In this document: positions 6,018 to 11,338 of the stretch, piece after piece
Position numbering within the stretch: position 1 is the first letter of the stretch
Layout of the letters: the number at the start of each line of letters is the position of its first letter
From: an uncultured bacterium
GTDB lineage: Bacteria > Patescibacteriota > Minisyncoccia > Phycocordibacterales > CAIJYI01
Assembly (NCBI GenBank): GCA_937871115.1
Contig: CALMXW010000031.1
Coordinates: 1-19,935, forward strand
Direction: 5' to 3'
Length of the DNA: 19,935 nucleotides
Translations under genes and position numbers: made by a program
Notes under the pieces: model-generated
Database searches by the model: none
The model's input: the letters and a program-made list of their open reading frames with translations, nothing else
Told to the model about the DNA's origin: nothing

Positions 6018-6254
6018 ATGGGCATTAAAGATTTTCTCACAAAAAAGGTTCTTGAGCACAAGATGAAAGACATGCCGCCGCAGTATCGCGACGTGGTGAT
6101 GAAGCTCGTGCAGGAAAACCCGGAATTCTTCGAAAAGATCGGCAAAGAGATTGAGCAGAAGAAGAAAGAGGGCAAGAGCGAGACGGCTGCTGCGATGGAG
6201 GTCATGCGCAAATATCAGGGCGAAATGCAAAAGATGATGGGCGGTCTGCAGTAG
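6018..6254 (+). CDS. Small helical protein of unknown function (78 residues)
   Basis: The sequence begins MGIKDFLTKKVLEHKMKDMPPQYRDVVMKL and is almost entirely charged alpha-helix, with Glu/Lys-rich middle KIGKEIEQKKKEGKSE and a Met-rich end (MEVMRKYQGEMQKMMGGLQ). It has no membrane segment and no known motif. Small proteins of this kind are frequent in Parcubacteria, but I cannot name the family. It heads a three-gene run (reductase at 6272, ychF at 6852) with gaps of 17 and 1 nt, so the three are probably co-transcribed. Transcription is predicted to start next to its ATG, and no Shine-Dalgarno sequence is present. Confidence 0.72.
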   Translation: MGIKDFLTKKVLEHKMKDMPPQYRDVVMKLVQENPEFFEKIGKEIEQKKKEGKSETAAAMEVMRKYQGEMQKMMGGLQ

Positions 6255-6271
6255 TCTCAATACACCAATAC

Positions 6272-6850
6272 ATGAACAAAAAGATTTTTATTCTCTGCGG
6301 CCACCCAGATGCCGACAGCACAGCGGGGCGCTTGGCAAACTCGTACGAAGAAGGCGCGCGAAAAGCGGGGCATGAAGTGCGCCGTACCAACCTTGGTGAT
6401 TTGCAATTCGACCCCATTCTTCATAAAGGCTATAAAGTGATTCAGGAGCTCGAGCCGGATTTGAAAAAGATTCAGGAAGATATGGCCTGGGCGAGCCACA
6501 TCGTGGTAGCGTATCCAAACTGGTGGGGCGGGATGCCAGCACTCTTGAAGGGAATGTTTGACCGGATGCTTCTTCCTGGATTTGGTTTTCGTTTTAAGAG
6601 AGGGTCCGTGATGTGGCAGCGACTTCTCAAGGGGCGCACTGCTCGAGTGATCGTCACGATGGACAACTATCCCATCCTTGCACGAATCCTTTTTGGTGCT
6701 CCGGCAAATGAAATCAAACGCGCGATATTAAATTTTTGCGGCGTGTGGCCAGTGCGAGTATTTTACATGGGGCCGGTGAAGCTCATGAGCGACGCGCGCA
6801 AGGAAAAGACGTTTAAAAAGGTGTATCGTTTAGGACTGAAAGGAAAATAA
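6272..6850 (+). CDS. Flavodoxin-fold NAD(P)H:quinone oxidoreductase-like protein
   Basis: This 192-residue protein belongs to the Flavodoxin_2 family (NQO1, MdaB, KefF type), FMN- or FAD-dependent two-electron reductases of quinones or other electrophiles. The phosphate-binding start IFILCGHPDADSTAGRLANSYEEGARKAGHEV fits the family's GHP-x-S-x-[ST] pattern. The second signature ASHIVVAYPNWWGGMPALLKGMFDRMLLPGFGFRF (about residues 74-108) closely matches the flavin-binding PxWW...P..LK...D.....GFAF segment. Length is typical. It may protect against quinone or oxidative stress, or regulate a potassium efflux system as KefF does, but no kef gene is near. It precedes ychF by a single base. Confidence 0.87.
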   Translation: MNKKIFILCGHPDADSTAGRLANSYEEGARKAGHEVRRTNLGDLQFDPILHKGYKVIQELEPDLKKIQEDMAWASHIVVAYPNWWGGMPALLKGMFDRMLLPGFGFRFKRGSVMWQRLLKGRTARVIVTMDNYPILARILFGAPANEIKRAILNFCGVWPVRVFYMGPVKLMSDARKEKTFKKVYRLGLKGK

Positions 6851-6851
6851 C

Positions 6852-7952
6852 ATGCTTTCTATTGGTATTGTCGGACTCCCGAATGTCGGGAAATCAACAC
6901 TGTTTAATGCACTCACGGAAAAGAGCGTGCCGGCGGAGAATTATCCGTTTTGCACCATCGACCCTTCCGTGGGTGTCGTCGCCGTGCCCGACGAGCGGCT
7001 CTGGAAACTTTCGGAAATGTCGCACTCGGCAAAGACTATCCCTGCGGCGATTGAGTTTGTCGATATTGCCGGGCTCGTGAAGGGCGCATCCGACGGAGAG
7101 GGCTTGGGCAATCAATTTCTTTCGCACATTCGTGAGACCGATGCCATTGCCGAGGTGGTGCGAATCTTTGAAGACGAAAACGTACTCCACGTCTCGGGCG
7201 GTGTGGACCCTCTGCGTGATATCGAAGTCATCAACCTCGAGCTCATCTTGGCTGACATGCAGACCGTTTCGAAGCGCCTCGCCAATATCGAGCGCGATGT
7301 GAAGCGTGGAGATAAACCGGCTATTGCAGAAAAAGCTGCTGGTGAAAAAATAATGAAAGTTCTCGAAGAAGGCAAGCTCGCGCAGACAGCAGAGCTCACC
7401 GACGACGAAAAAAATATCGTGAAGAGTCTGCACCTCATTTCAATGAAGCCAATTCTCTATGTACTCAACAAAAAAGCGGGAGCGAAGAATCTCGATGAAA
7501 TGGCAGGAGACGAAAGATATACTCAAGTGAAGAAATTTTTACAAGATTCGGGTAGTGTGTTTGTGACCGTAGATGCCGGCATAGAGCAGGAGCTCGCGAG
7601 TATTCCCGCTGAAGAGAAAGAAACATTCCGAAAAGAGCTCGGCGCAGGAGACGACAACGGGGTGAACGAGCTCATTAAAAAATCCTACGAGCTCCTCGGG
7701 CTCCAAACATTTCTCACTACCGGCGAGACCGAGTCGCGAGCGTGGACCATCCGCCGAGGCGCTACGGCTCCGGAAGCGGGTGCGGCCATTCATACCGACT
7801 TTCAGGAAAAATTCATCCGTGCCGAGGTGGTGCATTATGATGACCTCGTCCGCGAAGGCTCGTATGCGGCGGCTCGGGAGAAGGGGATGCTCCGCACCGA
7901 GGGGAAAGAGTACGTGATGAAAGATGGAGACGTGGTGGAGTTTCGGATATAA
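6852..7952 (+). CDS. ychF: Obg-family P-loop NTPase YchF
   Basis: This 366-residue protein has full family length. YchF is a ribosome-associated P-loop NTPase involved in translation and stress response. Visible motifs: G1 GLPNVGKS (8-15), the G2 region ENYPFCTIDPSVGVV, G3 DIAGLVKGASDGEGLGNQF, and a C-terminal TGS domain (about 280-366) with TFLTTGETESRAWTIRRGATAPEAG. The characteristic coiled coil lies about 125-200. The G4 position is odd: YVLNKKAG (N206-A209) lacks both the Glu of NxxE that gives usual YchF its ATP preference and the Asp of NKxD that gives GTP preference. AAAGGA about 8 nt before the ATG gives a fair ribosome binding site inside the upstream gene. Confidence 0.95.
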   Translation: MLSIGIVGLPNVGKSTLFNALTEKSVPAENYPFCTIDPSVGVVAVPDERLWKLSEMSHSAKTIPAAIEFVDIAGLVKGASDGEGLGNQFLSHIRETDAIAEVVRIFEDENVLHVSGGVDPLRDIEVINLELILADMQTVSKRLANIERDVKRGDKPAIAEKAAGEKIMKVLEEGKLAQTAELTDDEKNIVKSLHLISMKPILYVLNKKAGAKNLDEMAGDERYTQVKKFLQDSGSVFVTVDAGIEQELASIPAEEKETFRKELGAGDDNGVNELIKKSYELLGLQTFLTTGETESRAWTIRRGATAPEAGAAIHTDFQEKFIRAEVVHYDDLVREGSYAAAREKGMLRTEGKEYVMKDGDVVEFRI

Positions 7953-7993
7953 TACCCTTGTATTTTCGCGAAAAACAGCTATAGTGTTATACT
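7948..7993 (+). promoter_or_regulatory. greA-lysS promoter region with a perfect 12-bp palindrome
   Basis: TATACT (7988-7993) is preceded by TGT, giving an extended -10 with predicted start near 8000. A second, upstream candidate is TGGAGA (7925-7930), 17 nt, TATAAT (7948-7953), at the end of ychF. Between them lies TTTTCGCGAAAA (7963-7974), a perfect palindrome covering the -35 position of the downstream promoter, which could be a repressor site or a short hairpin at the end of ychF. Confidence 0.5.
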
Positions 7994-8031
7994 ATTCGTG
8001 AGCGCTAATAAACATATAAACAATCAATTTT

Positions 8032-8502
8032 ATGCCCAAAGAAGAAAAAGATTACCTGAGCCAGGAGAAATTTGACGAGCTCACAAAAGAGATCGACCAC
8101 CTTCGTTCTACGGCACGAAAAGAGGTACTTACCGAGCTCGAAGAAGCGAAGAAACTGGGCGACCTTTCCGAGAACGCAGAATATCACGAGGCTCGAAAGA
8201 AGCAGGCCGAGCTTGAGGAGCGCATCATGACCATCGAAGCCTTGCTCAAAAATGCCACCATCGTTTCGCACAAAGCGAGCGACATCGTCTCCATGGGTTC
8301 ACAGGTGGTGCTCCGCCGTGCTGGAGACAAAGAAGACAAAATGTTTGATATCGTGGGCACGGAAGAGGCTGACAGCGCGAAAGGAAAGCTCTCAAACAAA
8401 TCACCAATTGGCGATGCCCTGATGGGAAAAAAGAAAGGGGAAAAGATTACGGTGAAGACTCCGAATGGTGAAGTAAAATATGATATTATAGACGTGAAGT
8501 AA
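8032..8502 (+). CDS. greA: Transcription elongation factor GreA
   Basis: This 156-residue protein has normal GreA length. It binds the RNA polymerase secondary channel and stimulates cleavage of backtracked RNA. The N-terminal coiled coil (about 1-78) contains LSQEKFDELTKEIDHLRSTARKEV and the loop GDLSENAEYHEARKKQAELEERI, whose acidic D-x2-E residues coordinate the catalytic magnesium. The C-terminal FKBP-like domain ends with SPIGDALMGKKKGEKITVKTPNGEVKYDIIDV, as in the family. GreB is less likely because the coiled-coil loop and the domain ending are GreA-like. It lies two bases before lysS, a linkage known from other bacteria. No Shine-Dalgarno sequence was seen. Confidence 0.96.
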   Translation: MPKEEKDYLSQEKFDELTKEIDHLRSTARKEVLTELEEAKKLGDLSENAEYHEARKKQAELEERIMTIEALLKNATIVSHKASDIVSMGSQVVLRRAGDKEDKMFDIVGTEEADSAKGKLSNKSPIGDALMGKKKGEKITVKTPNGEVKYDIIDVK

Positions 8503-8504
8503 AC

Positions 8505-9983
8505 ATGTCTACTTTTCTTGAAGATGTCCGCCAAGCGCGGATGAAAAAATTGGAGATTCTTAAAGAAAAGGGAATCAATCCCTATCCTATTTCTTCGCGC
8601 GCAACTGAGTCTCTGAAAGAAGCTACCGAAGATTTCACCAAGCTCTCGAAAAAGAAAAGCGGGCTCACTCTCCTCGGTCGAGTGATGTCTCTCCGTGGCC
8701 AGGGCGCGCTTATCTTCTTTACCTTAAACGATGGCACAGGGACTTTTCAGGGTCTTCTGAAAAAAGACGAACTCAAAGAAGTAGATTTCTCTCTTTGGGG
8801 TGAGACAGTAGACGTGGGAGATTTTATCGAAGTGAAGGGATCTCTCTTTGTTACGAAACGCGGAGAAAAAACACTGTTGGCGAAAAGCTGGCGCATGCTT
8901 TCGAAATCTCTCCGCCCGCTTCCTGATAAATGGCACGGGCTTCAGGATACCGAAGAGCGTTATCGCCGTCGGTATCTCGATATTCTCATGGCACCCGAGG
9001 TGCGTGAGCGTTTTATTCTTCGATCGAAAATCGTTTCCGAGATGCGAAGGTTTTTTGATGACAATGGATACATGGAGGTAGAGACGCCGATCCTCCAGCC
9101 TCTCGCCGGCGGTGCATCGGCCAAGCCTTTCAAAACGCATCACAATGCCCTCGATATCGATCTCTATCTTCGCATCGCACCAGAGCTGTACCTCAAAGAG
9201 CTCCTCGTCGCCGGACTCCCAAAAGTGTATGAAATGGGCAGGCTTTTCCGCAACGAAGGGATAGATGTCACTCATAATCCTGAGTTTACGACCGTAGAAT
9301 ATTACGAAGCGTATGCCGATGCAGAAAGCTACATGGAGTTTACGGAAAAGATTGTCCGTACGGTAGTAAAAAATATTTTCAAAAAAGGAGTGGTGGAATA
9401 CGAAGGAGAGAAAATTGATTTCGGAAAAAAGTTTGCGCGTGTGCCATTCCTCGAGCTTTTCAAAACATATGCTGGCATGCCTGATGTTGCCGCGATGCGC
9501 CCAGATGAGATCGCTCTCCAAGCCAAAAAACTCGGTGTGGATGTGGGCCCGGGAGACACGCCGGCAAAGATTCTCGACGCTATTTATAAAAAGCATTGCC
9601 GACCGAAGATTGTTCAGCCGACATTTCTTACTGATTATCCAGTGGCCTTTTCACCATTGGCCAAGAGAAGGGAAGACGACCCATCGAAAATAGACCGTTT
9701 CCAGCTCGTCGTTGCTGGCTTCGAATGTGTAAATGGATTTTCAGAGCTCAACGATCCACTCGACCAACGCGAGCGATTTACTGAACAAGAAAGAAACAAA
9801 AAAGGCGGAGACGATGAAGCTCAGCCAAAAGATGAAGAGTATCTTGAGGCCATGGAATACGGTATGCCACCAGCCGCGGGCTCGGCAATATCGATCGACC
9901 GCCTTACGATGATGCTCTCCAACACAAAAAATATTCGCGAAGTGATACTTTTTCCCACACTTCGTCCGCGAGATAAAAGCTAG
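8505..9983 (+). CDS. lysS: Class II lysyl-tRNA synthetase
   Basis: This 492-residue enzyme charges tRNA-Lys with lysine using ATP. The N-terminal OB-fold anticodon-binding domain (about 55-150) includes GLTLLGRVMSLRGQGALIFFTLNDGTG. The class II core follows: motif 1 around FFDDNGYMEVETPILQP, motif 2 around YEMGRLFRNEGIDVTHNPEFT with the invariant RxE, and motif 3 AGSAISIDRLTMM with the ATP-binding Arg. FQLVVAGFECVNGFSELNDP is the usual GxExxNGxxELNDP segment. Motif 3 is glycine-poor: where most LysRS have a GGxGxGIDR run, this one reads AGSAISIDR. The gene follows greA at two bases and ends only four bases from the 3' end of tRNA-Lys on the other strand. Confidence 0.97.
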   Translation: MSTFLEDVRQARMKKLEILKEKGINPYPISSRATESLKEATEDFTKLSKKKSGLTLLGRVMSLRGQGALIFFTLNDGTGTFQGLLKKDELKEVDFSLWGETVDVGDFIEVKGSLFVTKRGEKTLLAKSWRMLSKSLRPLPDKWHGLQDTEERYRRRYLDILMAPEVRERFILRSKIVSEMRRFFDDNGYMEVETPILQPLAGGASAKPFKTHHNALDIDLYLRIAPELYLKELLVAGLPKVYEMGRLFRNEGIDVTHNPEFTTVEYYEAYADAESYMEFTEKIVRTVVKNIFKKGVVEYEGEKIDFGKKFARVPFLELFKTYAGMPDVAAMRPDEIALQAKKLGVDVGPGDTPAKILDAIYKKHCRPKIVQPTFLTDYPVAFSPLAKRREDDPSKIDRFQLVVAGFECVNGFSELNDPLDQRERFTEQERNKKGGDDEAQPKDEEYLEAMEYGMPPAAGSAISIDRLTMMLSNTKNIREVILFPTLRPRDKS

Positions 9984-9987
9984 AATG

Positions 9988-10060
9988 TCCGCCCAGTAGG
10001 ATTCGAACCTACGACCTTCTCGTTAAGAGCGAGCAGCTCTACCAACTGAGCTATGGGCGG
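9988..10060 (-). tRNA. tRNA-Lys (anticodon CUU)
   Basis: The 73-nt minus-strand cloverleaf has acceptor CCGCCCA pairing with TGGGCGG and discriminator A, D stem GCTC/GAGC, anticodon loop CTCTTAA with CTT at 10027-10025, and T arm GTAGG-TTCGAAT-CCTAC. The top of the anticodon stem has a G-A mismatch (27-43). CCA is not encoded. It has its own promoter (10075-10103) and lies tail to tail with lysS. Confidence 0.96.
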
Positions 10061-10074
10061 ATGACTTCTCAATA

Positions 10075-10103
10075 TTTATACCCTATTTGTAATTTTTTTT
10101 CAA
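10075..10103 (-). promoter_or_regulatory. Promoter of tRNA-Lys
   Basis: On the minus strand TTGAAA (10103-10098), a 17-nt spacer and TATAAA (10080-10075). The predicted start lies about 7 nt before the mature tRNA 5' end at 10060. Confidence 0.7.
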
Positions 10104-10122
10104 TACTGACGGCTTAAAGAGT

Positions 10123-10374
10123 ATGGAAATTATACTTTGGATTGTGTTTGGGGGACTCGTCGGTTGGATCGCTTCTCTTATTATGAAGACTGATGGCGAT
10201 CAGGGTGCTGTGCTAAATATTGTTGTCGGCATTGCGGGCGCTATTATCGGAGGGTTTATTATGAATTCTTTCGGTGGAAATGCGGTAACTGGATTTAATT
10301 TTTACAGTTTTATCGTAGCGATTCTTGGCGCGGTCGTACTTATATTTACTATCAGAGTACTCCGGAGGGTATAA
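10123..10374 (+). CDS. GlsB/YeaQ/YmgE family small membrane protein
   Basis: This 83-residue protein is a member of the transglycosylase-associated (GlsB/YeaQ/YmgE) family of small stress-associated inner-membrane proteins. It has three hydrophobic segments: about 3-20 (IILWIVFGGLVGWIASLI), 29-48 (AVLNIVVGIAGAIIGGFIM) and 59-79 (FNFYSFIVAILGAVVLIFTI), with the family's glycine-rich spacing GGLVGWIAS and NIVVGIAGAIIGG. Biochemical function is not established for the family. It is encoded between two tRNA genes that run the other way. AAAGAG just before the ATG may help ribosome binding; no clear promoter was found. Confidence 0.92.
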   Translation: MEIILWIVFGGLVGWIASLIMKTDGDQGAVLNIVVGIAGAIIGGFIMNSFGGNAVTGFNFYSFIVAILGAVVLIFTIRVLRRV

Positions 10375-10386
10375 ATAAAAAACTTG

Positions 10387-10468
10387 TGCCCAGGGTGGGA
10401 ATCGAACCCACACGCCTTGCGGCTGGGGATTTTAAGTCCCCTATGTCTACCAGTTTCATCACCCGGGC
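10387..10468 (-). tRNA. tRNA-Leu (anticodon UAA)
   Basis: The 82-nt class II tRNA has acceptor GCCCGGG with CCTGGGC and discriminator A, an anticodon stem GGGGA/TCCCC with loop CTTAAAA giving UAA, a long variable arm (CAGCCGCAAGGCGT region) and T arm GTGGG-TTCGATT-CCCAC. CCA is not encoded. The promoter at 10501-10529 fits it. Confidence 0.96.
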
Positions 10469-10500
10469 AAGAGGAGGGTGCTTTGTTTCTTCTCGGGCTT

Positions 10501-10529
10501 ATTTTATCGCAGAATGAGGTGTCTGTCCA
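10501..10529 (-). promoter_or_regulatory. Promoter of tRNA-Leu
   Basis: On the minus strand TGGACA (10529-10524), a 17-nt spacer and TAAAAT (10506-10501). The -35 directly abuts the T-run of the upstream gene's terminator. The primary transcript would have a leader of about 25 nt before the tRNA. Confidence 0.6.
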
Positions 10530-10561
10530 AAAAAAGAAGCCCTCGGGTGAGGAGGGCTTTT
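10530..10561 (-). terminator. Intrinsic terminator of the zinc-ribbon gene
   Basis: AAGCCCTC (10537-10544) pairs with GAGGGCTT (10552-10559) around a 7-nt loop. On the minus strand the stem is followed by a long T-rich run (complement of 10528-10538). On the plus strand TTTT also follows, so it could work both ways. It lies just after the stop codon of the minus-strand gene at 10583. Confidence 0.8.
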
Positions 10562-10582
10562 CGCATGTGCGTGTCATTGAGT

Positions 10583-10840
10583 TCATGACTGAAAGGCACA
10601 CGCAACTTCGTGTGGGACTTCATGGCAGGGCATGCCATGGGTCACACAGTATTTAACAATCTTGTAGTTTTCTTTGCCGTCAGACCATGGTCCACCTTCT
10701 GGATCGAAAGGGGTGAAGGTGGGAGTACCACAGTGTTCGCAAGTGTGTGTAGGCGAGTGAGCTTCGACCTGGCTGATTTGCTCGCCACAGGTCGTGCAGA
10801 CCGCGACTCGCGCACAGACCGGCCGTGTATTTGTGTTCAT
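10583..10840 (-). CDS. Small Cys/His-rich zinc-ribbon protein, unrecognised family
   Basis: This 85-residue protein has eight cysteines and five histidines. Two knuckles, C15-T-T-C18-G and C34-E-H-C37-G, are spaced as in a zinc ribbon. A second group C65-V-T-H68, C72-H73, H77 and C81 could form another metal site. No membrane segment or helix-turn-helix was seen. The ATG at 10840 has an excellent Shine-Dalgarno sequence AAGGAG (10852-10847) at 6 nt. It is a monocistronic unit with a strong promoter, palindromic sequence over the -10 and a terminator, so it looks well expressed and possibly regulated. It could be a metal-storage, metal-sensing or RNA-binding accessory protein; none of these is shown. 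Confidence 0.8.
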   Translation of the reverse strand: MNTNTRPVCARVAVCTTCGEQISQVEAHSPTHTCEHCGTPTFTPFDPEGGPWSDGKENYKIVKYCVTHGMPCHEVPHEVACAFQS

Positions 10841-10875
10841 GGCAGTCTCCTTCTATTTACGTCGAGACAAGGTTC

Positions 10876-10915
10876 AAATTTAACTACAGTATACTCTAAA
10901 TTTAAGAAAAGTCAA
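10876..10915 (-). promoter_or_regulatory. Promoter with candidate operator for the zinc-ribbon gene
   Basis: On the minus strand TTGACT (10915-10910), a 16-nt spacer and TATACT (10893-10888), one of the best promoters in the window. AAATTTA (10876-10882) and TAAATTT (10897-10903) form a perfect inverted repeat flanking the -10, and AGTATACT (10888-10895) is itself a palindrome over it. A repressor binding here would block transcription; the regulator is unknown. Confidence 0.6.
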
Positions 10916-10921
10916 GTTTTG

Positions 10922-10993
10922 AGGCCTGGGCGGGAATTGAACCCGCGCATGTCGGTTTTGCAGACCGAAGCGTTACCACTTCGCCACCAGGCC
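10922..10993 (-). tRNA. tRNA-Cys (anticodon GCA)
   Basis: The 72-nt cloverleaf has acceptor GGCCTGG with CCAGGCC and discriminator U (the CysRS identity base), anticodon stem TCGGT/ACCGA with loop CTGCAAA giving GCA, and T arm GCGGG-TTCAATT-CCCGC. CCA is not encoded. It lies 20 bp after rbfA on the same strand and may be read both from the infB-rbfA operon and from its own -10. Confidence 0.96.
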
Positions 10994-11001
10994 ATACGGG
11001 T

Positions 11002-11010
11002 AGCATAGCA
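11002..11010 (-). promoter_or_regulatory. Possible extended -10 promoter of tRNA-Cys
   Basis: On the minus strand TGC is followed by TATGCT (11007-11002), ending 8 nt before the mature 5' end at 10993. No -35 was found. It sits just past the rbfA stop codon. Confidence 0.4.
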
Positions 11011-11013
11011 AAT

Positions 11014-11337
11014 TTAGGCTTCTCGTGAAAGTTCGTCGATTCGTTGGCGATTTTTTTCGCCTTGGTCGAGAACAAAGTTTATTCTCGGAAGATATTGAAG
11101 CCGCGTGTTGTCTTTGAGAAATTGGTAAAACTCGCGGCGTTTTCGCTGTATGAAGTCCATGGCTTGCTCCTCTTTCTGATCCGGAAAGATAGAGAGCATC
11201 ACATCTGCCTCACGATCGCGATCGCGAAGCTCGACTCGGGTCACGGTGATGAGCGACGAGCGGTTTGACTCACGCACAAAGAACTCACTCGCGGTTTTCT
11301 GAAGCAGGGATTTAATTTTTTCTTGTTTTGATGCCAT
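11014..11337 (-). CDS. rbfA: Ribosome-binding factor A
   Basis: This 107-residue protein has the usual RbfA length. RbfA binds the immature 30S subunit and is needed for late 16S rRNA maturation. The single KH-like domain is visible as an N-terminal helix (KIKSLLQKTASEFFVRE), strand LITVTRVELRDRDREADVMLSIFPD (the usual TVTxVxxSxDLxxAxVYxS region), a helix after KEEQAMDFIQRKRREFYQFL, and the ending LQYLPRINFVLDQGEKNRQRIDELSRE, which corresponds to RxxPELxFxxDxSxExxxxIxxLL. It follows infB by one base, the same linkage as in most bacteria. Confidence 0.93.
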   Translation of the reverse strand: MASKQEKIKSLLQKTASEFFVRESNRSSLITVTRVELRDRDREADVMLSIFPDQKEEQAMDFIQRKRREFYQFLKDNTRLQYLPRINFVLDQGEKNRQRIDELSREA

Positions 11338-11338
11338 G

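Noticed and set aside
7963..7974. Reading TTTTCGCGAAAA as the ychF terminator
   Set aside because: A stem of at most four or five pairs with almost no loop and no following T-run; an operator-type palindrome is more plausible.
10621..10639. Perfect 7-bp inverted repeat CATGGCA/TGCCATG
   Set aside because: It lies inside the zinc-ribbon coding region and encodes part of the HGMPCHE segment; no other sign of a regulatory role.
10384..11008. Plus-strand open frames crossing tRNA-Leu, the zinc-ribbon gene and tRNA-Cys
   Set aside because: They run through complete tRNA genes and opposite a gene with promoter, Shine-Dalgarno sequence and terminator.
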